A stretch of 64,000 nucleotides of DNA, from contig JAUHWL010000011.1 of assembly GCA_030424545.1 (NCBI GenBank), positions 1-64,000 on the forward strand. Reading direction: 5' to 3'. The notes beneath the pieces were generated by a model. That model saw only the letters and a list, made by a program, of their open reading frames with translations, had not been told where the DNA came from and made no database searches. Positions 18,301-25,720 of the stretch are shown in pieces (the first letter of the stretch is position 1; each line of letters starts with the position of its first letter). The DNA comes from Bacteroidia bacterium. GTDB taxonomy: Bacteria; Bacteroidota; Bacteroidia; Flavobacteriales; Schleiferiaceae. The position numbers and the translations under genes are program-made.

Positions 18301-19855
18301 AAGTTTAGAAGTGAAAAAATTGGGCGGAGCGGCATTATCGCACATGGTGTCGGTACGTAAATCGCAAGATTCTTTACAGTTTATGGCCGGAAGTGCAAAA
18401 TTCTCGTTGGTTCCCAGTTTGCTGGAAGGCTTTAAAATTCCAAAAATAGAAGTAGCAGATGCAGATATAATCCCAGATACGGGTTATGTGGCCATAGAGT
18501 CTGAAGCCTTTATGCGCACACTTAAAAATGCAACCATTATTGCCAATAGAACAAACAAATTCCATAATTTTTATGAGTCTACTGTAGATGTAAAAACCAG
18601 ACATAATTATCAAGCAACAGGTTATTTAGAATATGTAGATGAAGATCAAACTCCGTGGCCAATATTTTTTGAAAACATAAAACCAGATACTTCTAAAACC
18701 ACCATAGGTTTGGCAAATATCACGCAAGAAGATGCCTTTTTCTTAAGTCCGTTTTTTGGTTACTATGGGAAGGTACATTTAACAGCACCGCAAAAAAATA
18801 TGGTTTTTGATGGGTACACGTTAATTCAGCATCAATGTCCAAATATCCAAACCACGTGGTTTAAGTTTAAATCTGAAATAGATCCGAAACAAATTGTAAT
18901 TGATTTGCCAATAGATAATCCAACCACAAGAGGAGATAATTTGTACAATGGTATTTACTTAGCACCAGATTCTACAAGTGGGTATTCCGCATTTTTATCT
19001 CGCGAAAGTGCTATGGCAGATCAAGAAATAATTGCCGCTACCGGTGTGTTGTTTTACGATAAAACACAGTTTAGCTACATCGTTACTACGCCAGAAAAAG
19101 TTGCCAATCCGGCCGCACCAGGAAATTATCTGGCTTTAAATAATAAAGATTGTTTTACAACGGGTAAGGGTCAGATATCTTTTGCAGATAAGGCAGGTCG
19201 TGTAGAAATTGGAAGTTATGGTATTGTTACACACGATTTAGAAAGCGATGCCATAAGCTTAGATATGATGCTTGGCTTTAACTTTTATTTTAATGAAGAT
19301 ATATTAAAAATAATTGCCTCTGAGTTGCAGGGCGATACAGATATAAAAGGCAGCGATAATTCAAGAGAGGCATTTAAAATTGGATTAGATAACCTTTTAT
19401 CAACCAAAGAAAGAACAAAGTATGATGAGGAAGTTGCCTTATATGGTGCAACAGAAAAAGTACCAAAAGCTTTGCGAAATTCAATCACCTTTAATGAGAT
19501 AGTGCTTGAGTTTAATCCAGAAACAAATTCATTTGTATCTAGCGGACCTATTGGCATTAGCAATATTTTAGATGAAGGAGTAAACAAAAAACTAGAAGGT
19601 ATAATTGAAATTGTAAGAAAGCGCAAAGGCGATGAAATTTACATGTACTTAGACATGGGTGGTGGAGATTATTATTACTTTCAATATAAGCGTAATGTGA
19701 TGCAATTTTACTGCACCGACAAAGAGGTTATGGCTAAGCTGTTAGAAACTGAAACAGATAAAAGAAGCTTAAAAGCAGAAGACGGAAAGCCGCCATATGT
19801 TTACAATGCTGCCAGCAAAGGAAAAGTAAGATTGTTTTTGCAACGTTTTGAATAG
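15383..19855 (+). CDS. Very large exported protein of unknown function (~1490 aa)
   Basis: The reading frame stays open from 15284, inside prmA, but the ATG at 15383 gives a proper signal peptide (FIFLFAIFILSTLDVSAQ, cleavage before KIKKF). The mature protein of about 1450 aa has no Cys-rich or repeat signature. It contains many aromatic-ending beta strands (for example VYYPQKNEFVGQGGKVYW, SIVGRRFYG-like and DGRIRAGRFDFWGRKFFFDY), which suggests a multidomain beta-helix or AsmA-like envelope protein. A helix-turn-helix-like stretch near SLDEMAQGLRMTKEATHRFM interrupts it. Bacteroidota carry similar giant proteins near clpS, with no assigned role. clpS starts 17 nt after the stop. Confidence 0.7.
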   Translation: MIKHLNYFFVDKSTFLKAKQYSFIFLFAIFILSTLDVSAQKIKKFSDDKATYLTELEGFFKDITKPKEKEVVEQLFLDFSANLTTSTFSDVEFKALVSTSNNFLKKRVVDFDSWRYMLRSLLLIHQNEDPKFAEPWLIDLDNLSKRSRSNDIRLYLQNVYYGLAEQILFTDGNLRWQAIDAIWSFSFENEATFTIDGADIWGFFKQDSTIIEGTKGVYYPQKNEFVGQGGKVYWVRTGLSADTAYATLSTYKFVTNKTELHADSVLLHSKLYLKEPLLGTFQERLSSRSTEDNASFPRFTSYNQDLELKEIYPSVNFLGGLSVIGRRFYGSGTPAKKAKLQFSFEGKPVITAQGERFLLRQDLLTSEAAQVTIALNEDSVFHPKTSLKFIPGQNQLTLNRDKEGLSATPFSDSYHDLEIYFEVLSWKLSEPQFHLGNLNLGAESPVIFESENYFRGERMQQIKGLDDQGPLVQIQKVTNAYGRKELSLDEMAQGLRMTKEATHRFMLQMSVAGFVNYNQASEQITVKDKLSNYIQNDRGKRDFDVIRFVSNMNSGANASVSLLNYDMEIRGISAIALSDSQEVALFPLGRKITVHEGLDFDFDGRIRAGRFDFWGRKFFFDYNSFQMNMATIDSMRFKVPSFTTDDNGNRKLVDVKNVLENINGELLIDKPNNKSGRTRFTEYPIFKSGKESYVYYDRPGLFKGVYNRDNFYVMLEPFEIDSLDNTSTTGLKFAGTLTSAGIFPDIDEDIRVQEDYSLGFKTTTPGGGYPGYGGKGNYEGAISLSLKGFTGDGNIKYLTSTTVSNSLIFFPDSTNGVAQTYEILAQTAGVEYPHVTANDIKLNWRPYDDVFYTTSQASPFNMYDDVGMKTTGTLALGPTKLGGNGTIDYLNAQNDSKDFLFENREFSSQEMAFRVRVNETSPWGFELKNARGFVNFDKEKGEFTVNDEASYISFPINQYIAYMDFADWFIPEQSLEVKKLGGAALSHMVSVRKSQDSLQFMAGSAKFSLVPSLLEGFKIPKIEVADADIIPDTGYVAIESEAFMRTLKNATIIANRTNKFHNFYESTVDVKTRHNYQATGYLEYVDEDQTPWPIFFENIKPDTSKTTIGLANITQEDAFFLSPFFGYYGKVHLTAPQKNMVFDGYTLIQHQCPNIQTTWFKFKSEIDPKQIVIDLPIDNPTTRGDNLYNGIYLAPDSTSGYSAFLSRESAMADQEIIAATGVLFYDKTQFSYIVTTPEKVANPAAPGNYLALNNKDCFTTGKGQISFADKAGRVEIGSYGIVTHDLESDAISLDMMLGFNFYFNEDILKIIASELQGDTDIKGSDNSREAFKIGLDNLLSTKERTKYDEEVALYGATEKVPKALRNSITFNEIVLEFNPETNSFVSSGPIGISNILDEGVNKKLEGIIEIVRKRKGDEIYMYLDMGGGDYYYFQYKRNVMQFYCTDKEVMAKLLETETDKRSLKAEDGKPPYVYNAASKGKVRLFLQRFE

Positions 19856-19872
19856 CCTTGTAAATTTGCCAC

Positions 19873-20163
19873 ATGAGTTTTAACATATACAATAGCGATA
19901 CAGAAACATTAACCTATACAAAGGAAAGTGTACAAACCGTGCAAGAGCATGAACTTGTATTGTTTAATGATGATGTAAACACATTTGATTGGGTAATAGA
20001 TTGCCTCATTGATGTATGTGATCATGACACAGAACAGGCTCAGCAATGCGCTATGATTGTGCACTATAGAGGCAAGTGTGGTGTAAAAACGGGGGAGTTA
20101 AATCCATTAAAAAAAATGTGTACAAGCCTGTTAGAAAGAGGCCTTAGTGCAGAAGTTATTTAA
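19873..20163 (+). CDS. clpS: ATP-dependent Clp protease adaptor ClpS
   Basis: The 96-aa adaptor hands N-degron substrates to ClpAP (in this phylum probably a ClpC/ClpA-type unfoldase). The core LVLFNDDVNTFDWVIDCLIDVC holds the N-terminal-residue pocket (NDD), and MIVHYRGKCGVKTG is the second conserved block. Normal length. It shares a promoter-less junction with the giant gene upstream. Confidence 0.95.
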   Translation: MSFNIYNSDTETLTYTKESVQTVQEHELVLFNDDVNTFDWVIDCLIDVCDHDTEQAQQCAMIVHYRGKCGVKTGELNPLKKMCTSLLERGLSAEVI

Positions 20164-20189
20164 AAGCTTTTTTTATTGGATTTACCGTG

Positions 20190-20197
20190 TATATTTG
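20190..20197 (+). promoter_or_regulatory. -7 box of the tRNA-Arg promoter
   Basis: TATATTTG matches the Bacteroidota TAnnTTTG element and lies 38 nt before the tRNA. The region just after clpS is otherwise empty. Confidence 0.5.
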
Positions 20198-20234
20198 CAG
20201 CCCGAAAAACGAAATAGGTTTTTTGGTTTTTATT

Positions 20235-20308
20235 GGCTCTGTAGCTTAACTGGATAGAGCACCGCACTACGGATGCGGAGGTTCGGGGTTCGAATCCCTG
20301 CAGGGTCA
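20235..20308 (+). tRNA. tRNA-Arg (anticodon ACG)
   Basis: A 74-nt cloverleaf. The acceptor stem GGCTCTG pairs with CAGGGTC plus discriminator A, with a GT wobble. D arm GCTT/GAGC, anticodon stem CCGCA/TGCGG with loop CTACGGA (ACG, reads CGN via inosine), and T arm CGGGG-TTCGAAT-CCCTG. CCA is not encoded. Confidence 0.95.
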
Positions 20309-20322
20309 CACTCTAAGAATAA

Positions 20323-20355
20323 AAAACGCGTTGATTGTTCAACGCGTTTTTTTTT
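20323..20355 (+). terminator. Terminator after tRNA-Arg
   Basis: A 12-bp stem AAAACGCGTTGA (20323-20334) with its complement (20339-20350), loop TTGT, then a run of T. Confidence 0.9.
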
Positions 20356-20390
20356 GTGATATACATGCCAGAATAGTCTCAGGAATAACG

Positions 20391-21629
20391 TTAAGACGCT
20401 GCTTTATTTTTTAACCGTATATATAAGTATACGTTTAAAGCAATGCTCAGCAGAAACAAGAAGTACTTCAACACTTTAATCCAATTAAAATGATTGTCAA
20501 TTGGTAACTGTTTGGCTTCTAACACAAGTTTAGTAGGAGTATAAAGCCTGGTAAAATCTCCTTGCCCTTGCTGCCCACTCGGATTATCCCCCATAGTCCA
20601 AATATTTCCGGCCGTATCTACCGCTAAAGACTGAAAACAACCTCCACCAATTTCGCAAATACCACCCGGTAAACTTAATTTTATGGGGTAGGTTACGCTT
20701 ATCGTATCGCCCGTACCCAACATACCGTAATGGTTTTTACCCCAGCCCCAAACTTCGTCATTTTCGTCTATGGCCAAGGTGTGCCAGCTGCCACATGCAA
20801 TTTTTTTAATCTTAGGTAGGTTGGTTAACTTTTCCATTTTCTTAAAATATTTACCAGTAGCCTCTTTTTGTTGGGTTGATGGATCTGACCCCCATATAAA
20901 AACCTCGCCCTTGTTATTTAATGCAACCGAATGATGCCACCCAACGGCAATGGCGATAATGTTTGCAAGCGAATCTATTATTTGTGCATAGGGTTGTACT
21001 AGGTTGTTTAGGTGTCCTAATTCTCCGTAATCGTTACTTCCCCATGAATACACATTACCATGGTGGTCTAATGCCAACGTGTGGTAACCAACACTTTTAA
21101 TATCTACTATATGAGAAAGTAATTCTCCATTTTCTTTTCTAACCTGCGTTGGCCAAACAGAATGTTGTCTGTTACCATTGCCTAATTCTCCGTAAAAATT
21201 ATGTCCCCATGTCCAAACAGTGCTGTCTTCTTTTAGCGCAACGGTGTGCCAATGCCCGCCTTCAACTAAAATAAAACCTGTATGGCTGGTTATTTTTTGC
21301 GGAGTATTAAAATCGTTAGGATTTGTATTTCCGAGTTGGCCGTAGTTGTTTCGGCCCCAAGACCAAATATTGCCGTTAGAATCTATGGCAAGAGAATGAT
21401 CATACCCTCTAGAAATTGCTTTTATTTTGGGTAAGCGATATACAAAGTAAGGCTGGTTGTGGTTTGTGAAAGTACTATCGCCAATTTGGCCAAAATTGTT
21501 TCTGCCAATGGTAAATACATCCCCATCTTTAGTAAGAACAATAGAATGACCATTGCCGCCATCTACTTGCTGGCCTTGGCAAATTAATGAGCCAACAACA
21601 ATAAGCACAAACAATGAGAATAGTTTCAT
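20391..21629 (-). CDS. RCC1-repeat beta-propeller protein with C-terminal membrane anchor
   Basis: The 412-aa protein has a signal peptide (FVLIVVGSLICQGQ) and about seven RCC1/BLIP-II-type repeats. Each repeat reads roughly HSLAID-G-IWSWG-N-YGQLG (for example near 60-100, 110-150 and 170-210), and together they form a propeller. A single hydrophobic helix near 386-406 (VLKYFLFLLSIALNVYLYI) followed by KNKAAS would anchor it in a membrane. RCC1 proteins in Bacteroidota are often T9SS cargo, but this one has no sorting domain and is membrane-tethered. Ligand unknown. Converges on the tRNA gene. Confidence 0.8.
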   Translation of the reverse strand: MKLFSLFVLIVVGSLICQGQQVDGGNGHSIVLTKDGDVFTIGRNNFGQIGDSTFTNHNQPYFVYRLPKIKAISRGYDHSLAIDSNGNIWSWGRNNYGQLGNTNPNDFNTPQKITSHTGFILVEGGHWHTVALKEDSTVWTWGHNFYGELGNGNRQHSVWPTQVRKENGELLSHIVDIKSVGYHTLALDHHGNVYSWGSNDYGELGHLNNLVQPYAQIIDSLANIIAIAVGWHHSVALNNKGEVFIWGSDPSTQQKEATGKYFKKMEKLTNLPKIKKIACGSWHTLAIDENDEVWGWGKNHYGMLGTGDTISVTYPIKLSLPGGICEIGGGCFQSLAVDTAGNIWTMGDNPSGQQGQGDFTRLYTPTKLVLEAKQLPIDNHFNWIKVLKYFLFLLSIALNVYLYIRLKNKAAS

Positions 21630-21867
21630 AATTAAATAGGTTATTTAAATTGTAAAATATGCTTAGTCATTTTAGGATGAACGTTCTAAATGTAAAAAAT
21701 AGCATTATAAACTTATTTATTAAATGAGGAATTATAAGCTCTTCTTCTTAATTTGAAAAAAATGTACTTTTTTATAAGTATAAACGCTTGATTTTGTGCG
21801 GTTTAAGAGTTTAAAAGAAAAGTAATTCGTACTTTTAAAACGGTAATCACGCTAAATATTTATCCCA

Positions 21868-22821
21868 ATGGCAATAACACATGCAATGTGGGTACACGGT
21901 ACTTCTATGAAGATTGAGTACCCCAATAGACTAAAGCAGGTATGGCGCGCAGGTTTTTATACAAGAGTTGTGGGTAAACCTAATACAACCAATTGGTTTC
22001 ATTTTCATATCCCTACGGTTGTTATAGATAATAACAAGCGGCAGATGATAGATTCTGTGATGCTGCGATATAGATCAAGATCGCATTTTGCTAAAATTAC
22101 TAACGCACATATTTATGATGGAGAAAGCAAAATCGTTTCGCATGATGGTTTAAGTATCTCTTCTACAAGGTTTTCTTTTAGAAGATTTAACGTGCCAGGT
22201 AAACCAGATGTTAGGTGGGGAGTTGGTCTCTCATTGGGCATTAGGTTTTCTGGTACAACAGACTTACAAAATACCATGGAGTTTAGCTCTGCAGGATGCG
22301 ACTTTAATCTGTTTCATACACTGCGCTTACATTTTAAAGTATTAACCGCCCCTAGCGTTTCTATAAATACTATGCTGCAATCTATGCGCGATGTTTATGA
22401 ACCTGCGGGTATTAGAGTGATAAGAGCTAGCGATGAAAACCTAAATCTGCCTACGCTAAACGTGGTAGATACAGGAACGTGCACGCGCGGTAATACAACA
22501 GACGAACAAGATGCTTTGTTTGCCAACCGGAATAATGTGGGAGCCAATGATGTTGCCGTCTATTTTGTACAAGCAACAAATCCACCTCTAAACGGATGCG
22601 CGGCATCGCAAAGCAATAGGCCAAGCAGTATTGTAGCAAGTGGAGCAAGCCAATGGACCCTTGGCCATGAAGTTGGCCATAACTTGGGATTAAACCATGT
22701 TAGTAATAATGACAGGCTGATGACAGGTTTGGGCACAAATAACATTACAAACGCGCCTCCTGATTTAACAAGCAGCGAAATAAGTACAATGAAGAATAGT
22801 AACCTGGTTATAAATCCTTAA
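21868..22821 (+). CDS. MWVHGT-domain protein fused to a zinc metalloprotease
   Basis: The 317-aa protein has no signal peptide. Residues 1-150 are a beta-rich domain (THAMWVHGTSMKIEYP, FYTRVVGKPNTTNWFHF, HIYDGESKI, GKPDVRWGVGLSLGIRF) that recurs as a separate protein in the gene at 23315. It may correspond to Pfam DUF6623, recalled without a search. Residues ~155-317 form a zincin protease: HEVGHNLGLNH near 267-277 fits HExxHxxGxxH, and RLMTG a few residues later is a plausible Met-turn, as in M43/M12-type enzymes. The next gene starts 3 nt after the stop. It could be a cytoplasmic or specially exported protease or effector; its substrate is unknown. Confidence 0.75.
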   Translation: MAITHAMWVHGTSMKIEYPNRLKQVWRAGFYTRVVGKPNTTNWFHFHIPTVVIDNNKRQMIDSVMLRYRSRSHFAKITNAHIYDGESKIVSHDGLSISSTRFSFRRFNVPGKPDVRWGVGLSLGIRFSGTTDLQNTMEFSSAGCDFNLFHTLRLHFKVLTAPSVSINTMLQSMRDVYEPAGIRVIRASDENLNLPTLNVVDTGTCTRGNTTDEQDALFANRNNVGANDVAVYFVQATNPPLNGCAASQSNRPSSIVASGASQWTLGHEVGHNLGLNHVSNNDRLMTGLGTNNITNAPPDLTSSEISTMKNSNLVINP

Positions 22822-22824
22822 AAA

Positions 22825-23289
22825 ATGGCACTATCTAAAGAAGATTTAAGACTGCTGTTGAGCAATGAGGAACCCAACTATCCGAACCTTGCTAAACAGA
22901 TAAATAAAAACAATTTAAAAGACCTCATGAGCATTGCAAAAGGTAATGACGCCATGCTAGCATCAAAAGCTATTTACTTAGCTAGTTTACTTCATGATGC
23001 AGAGGCCGATGAAATTGTTGATTATGCCTCTAAAAGCAGAAATGCTCTAAAGAAAATTGCAGCGGCATCTGCAATAGTGAATTTAGAAGTGGGTCATAAA
23101 AAAGACATTATTGCGCAACGCCTTTTAAGAACCACAGATGTTAGCCTAAAAAAGTTAGTGCTTAATGCCCTAAAAAAAGGCGAGAAGGTTTCACCTAGAT
23201 TAAAAAAATCTATAGAATCCATTTCTAGGGTTGATAAAAATAGTTTGATAAAAGACTTGTCTAAACAGACATTAAAACGTGTGAAGTAA
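22825..23289 (+). CDS. HEAT-like all-helical protein, possible partner of the protease
   Basis: The 154-aa protein is predicted to be all helical, with repeated helix pairs (AKQINKNNLKDLMSIAKG, MLASKAIYLASLLHDAEADEIVDYA, ALKKIAAASAIVNLEVG, RTTDVSLKKLVLNALKKGE), as in HEAT/ARM-type adaptors. It has no signal peptide and a basic C-terminus. It is translationally coupled to the metalloprotease gene (3-nt gap) and followed 25 nt later by the stand-alone MWVHGT-domain gene. An immunity, chaperone or adaptor role is conceivable from this position; nothing in the sequence proves it. Confidence 0.6.
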   Translation: MALSKEDLRLLLSNEEPNYPNLAKQINKNNLKDLMSIAKGNDAMLASKAIYLASLLHDAEADEIVDYASKSRNALKKIAAASAIVNLEVGHKKDIIAQRLLRTTDVSLKKLVLNALKKGEKVSPRLKKSIESISRVDKNSLIKDLSKQTLKRVK

Positions 23290-23314
23290 GAGATAAACCA
23301 AAAAAGCAATTAAC

Positions 23315-23761
23315 ATGGCACTAGCAAAAGCAATGTGGGCTCATGGCACCAGCATGGTTGTAGAGTATCCCAATAATATTAAATCAGAATGGAGAGCAGG
23401 TTTTTATATCCGTTTAATTGGCAAACCCAATACAACTAATTGGTTTCATTTTGCCATTCCTACACCGGTAATAGAAAACAATAATAGATTATCTATAGAT
23501 TCTGCTTTGATGCGATATAGAGTGAAACACACTCTAACTTCTATTACTAATATTCATATATATGATGGAGAAAAAAAGATAGCGAACATTAATAATTTAA
23601 ATCTATCACCTACAAGTTTTGGTATGGATAGGTGGGTAGTTCCCGGAAAACCCGATGTAAAATGGGGCGTTGGAATTTCTATCGGCATACGGTTTTGGGG
23701 AAGTACAGATGCCCAAAATACAATTGAGATTGCTTCAGCTGGGGTAGATTTTAAACCTTAA
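23315..23761 (+). CDS. Stand-alone MWVHGT-domain protein
   Basis: This 148-aa protein is a clear paralogue of the N-terminal half of the protease fusion at 21868: both open with the same AMW-HGTSM block, share GKPNTTNWFHF and HIYDGE-KI, and end with the VPGKPDV-WGVG-S-GIRF and DAQNT-E-ASAG blocks. No signal peptide. One domain is thus present with and without the protease in the same operon, which suggests shared targeting, partner binding or assembly. A strong terminator follows. Confidence 0.7.
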   Translation: MALAKAMWAHGTSMVVEYPNNIKSEWRAGFYIRLIGKPNTTNWFHFAIPTPVIENNNRLSIDSALMRYRVKHTLTSITNIHIYDGEKKIANINNLNLSPTSFGMDRWVVPGKPDVKWGVGISIGIRFWGSTDAQNTIEIASAGVDFKP

Positions 23762-23782
23762 AATTGAAAAATTGTAGAATTT

Positions 23783-23810
23783 AAATCTCGGTGTAATACC
23801 GAGATTTTTT
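23783..23810 (+). terminator. Terminator of the metalloprotease operon
   Basis: A perfect 10-bp stem, AAATCTCGGT (23783-23792) with its complement (23798-23807), loop GTAAT, followed by T residues. Confidence 0.9.
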
Positions 23811-23871
23811 CATTTTATTCTTGGACCCGATTTAGAGGAAGTAAGATTGAAAAATGAATAGCATCTTTTTT

Positions 23872-25554
23872 TTAAGGCTTCTGTATAATCTTATTACCAA
23901 CAATAATTCCTGATACTCCCCAATGGCTAAAACTTCCACCTTCATCTTCTCCTTGATCTATGGCAACTTTTAAAATGTGTTTACCAGGTTTTATATTTTG
24001 TAATGGGATAATGTAAGGTGGGGTTACCGTAGCAGGGCACCAATTACTTCGGCTTAAGTCGCTGCTGCTCATTCCATTGCTGAAATTTCCAGAAGCAGGG
24101 TTGTACAGTCTGTAAGTTGCGCAATCTGTGCGCCATGGCACAATGCTGTATACTAATTCATCATCAATAAATACTTCATTAAGCTTTGGATTAAATTCAT
24201 CGCCACCTCCCCAACCGCCATGGCCAGTACTTGTAAATAAAAGGGAAACATCTTTGCTGTTTTCCGGTATTGTAAACGCTACAGTTAAAGTATCGTTGCG
24301 AAACAATCTTGGATAATTTTGTCCGCTAGCCTCTTTTAAATTTACGGTGCAAAACAAGGGCAATATTAGTTTTTGTTTGTTATCTGGGTTTTCAAATCCG
24401 GGATAAAAGTCAAGGTTTAAATTTATGCGATGCCCATCCTTGCTATAGTTGCCAATAAATACGCCAATCCATATTTCATCTTCATTATCGGGTATTAAAG
24501 CTGTTATTTCTTGTTTATAATGTGCAGCATTTTTCCAATTGTAATTGTTTATTTCTCTTCGTTTATTAAAATAATCAGCTCCAAAACTTGTAAAAAAGCG
24601 CATAACTTCAGTGGGTGCTTCATATTCAGAATTGCTTATATAACCTTGGTATTCGTTTTTATGATGATCTACAAAAACAGGCAAAGTATCAATGCCGTAT
24701 TCTAGTGCTGCTAAAAATGTTTGCTTTTCGGCATTTGTAGGTAGAATAAATATAGATCCTGTTCTATCATAGGCATCACCTTCGCTCCAGCATTCTAAAT
24801 GGGCATAGGTATAACAGCCCTCTTTGGTTAATTGAGGTAGTTTTATTTTTTTTAAAACAATTGTTCCATTGCTCAATCGGTATGTTTTGTCTAATTCGGC
24901 TTGGTGTAACTCTGGAATTTTTAGTGATGTATCAAAATTTATTTTTTCGTTCTTAAACACTTCTAGAATTGTGTAGCGAGATTTTATTTTAAGTTCTTCT
25001 AATTCGGCTAAAGATATTGCCATAGCGTTTATTGGCGGGTATTCGGCTAAACTCTCGTCTTTTAATTTTTTAATTGACGTAGCAATGATCCCTCTATTGC
25101 CATTAATAACGACTTTTAAAACAAGAGCATTTTCCGAGGGTAAAAATTTAGCATATATAGATCCTTTTGCCTTTGCTTTTTCGGTGTACCAAACTTCTAT
25201 AGTATTAGAAAACGATTTATAAACAGCTTTTTTACAAGTAAAATGTAAAATATTTTCTGTCTCATTGGTTAGCGTGGGTAAGGGAAGGGAATCAAAAGAA
25301 ATTGAATTTTCAAATACTTTTTGGTTAAATAATATGGTTGTCACTAAACTTCTTTTTGTAAAATCGATAAAACTTTGGGTTTTTTCTTCTTTGGCAGATA
25401 AGTAAGCAACATTGTCTACAAACACAAAGCTTGATGCCGAGTTTGGAATATTTTCTCCATTACTTTGGTTTATGTAATTTACTTGATAACTAGTATTTGC
25501 TAAAACACCTGCTGATATACAAAAAGCAAGAAAAATAGTTAGTAGTTTAATCAT
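23872..25554 (-). CDS. PNGase F-like glycosidase-family secreted protein
   Basis: I choose the ATG at 25554, giving 560 aa with signal peptide MIKLLTIFLAFCISAGVLA. The longer frame from 25614 would run through a terminator hairpin. Residues from about 255 match the two eight-stranded domains of peptide-N-glycosidase F. AYDRTGSIFIL corresponds to the N-domain stretch with the catalytic Asp60 of PNGase F. GHGGWGGGDEF is where Glu206 would fall, and SNWCPATVTPPYI matches the WCPG-x-x-V-P-T block. The position of Glu118 looks substituted (VFIGNYSKDGHR), so activity may be altered. An extra N-terminal region of ~230 aa is unrelated to PNGase F. No T9SS domain. Confidence 0.75.
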   Translation of the reverse strand: MIKLLTIFLAFCISAGVLANTSYQVNYINQSNGENIPNSASSFVFVDNVAYLSAKEEKTQSFIDFTKRSLVTTILFNQKVFENSISFDSLPLPTLTNETENILHFTCKKAVYKSFSNTIEVWYTEKAKAKGSIYAKFLPSENALVLKVVINGNRGIIATSIKKLKDESLAEYPPINAMAISLAELEELKIKSRYTILEVFKNEKINFDTSLKIPELHQAELDKTYRLSNGTIVLKKIKLPQLTKEGCYTYAHLECWSEGDAYDRTGSIFILPTNAEKQTFLAALEYGIDTLPVFVDHHKNEYQGYISNSEYEAPTEVMRFFTSFGADYFNKRREINNYNWKNAAHYKQEITALIPDNEDEIWIGVFIGNYSKDGHRINLNLDFYPGFENPDNKQKLILPLFCTVNLKEASGQNYPRLFRNDTLTVAFTIPENSKDVSLLFTSTGHGGWGGGDEFNPKLNEVFIDDELVYSIVPWRTDCATYRLYNPASGNFSNGMSSSDLSRSNWCPATVTPPYIIPLQNIKPGKHILKVAIDQGEDEGGSFSHWGVSGIIVGNKIIQKP

Positions 25555-25604
25555 GGATGTAGTTTGAAAAATTGCACGTTGCAATGTACATATAGCTTTA
25601 AATA

Positions 25605-25638
25605 AAAAATCCATTAGATAAAATTCTAATGGATTTTT
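25605..25638 (-). terminator. Terminator downstream of the LamG gene
   Basis: A 14-bp stem, AAAAATCCATTAGA (25605-25618) with its complement (25625-25638), T-rich on the minus strand. It lies between the LamG gene and the PNGase F-like gene, so it separates their transcripts. Confidence 0.85.
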
Positions 25639-25720
25639 AAAACGATTTTATTATTAGTTATGACATCTTTATTTCCGAACTGTTAATCTATAAACAGAGA
25701 TTACCAAATGCCGTAAAATG

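Noticed and set aside
25555-25614. Longer start of the PNGase F-like gene
   Set aside because: It places coding sequence within a strong terminator stem and precedes the signal peptide.
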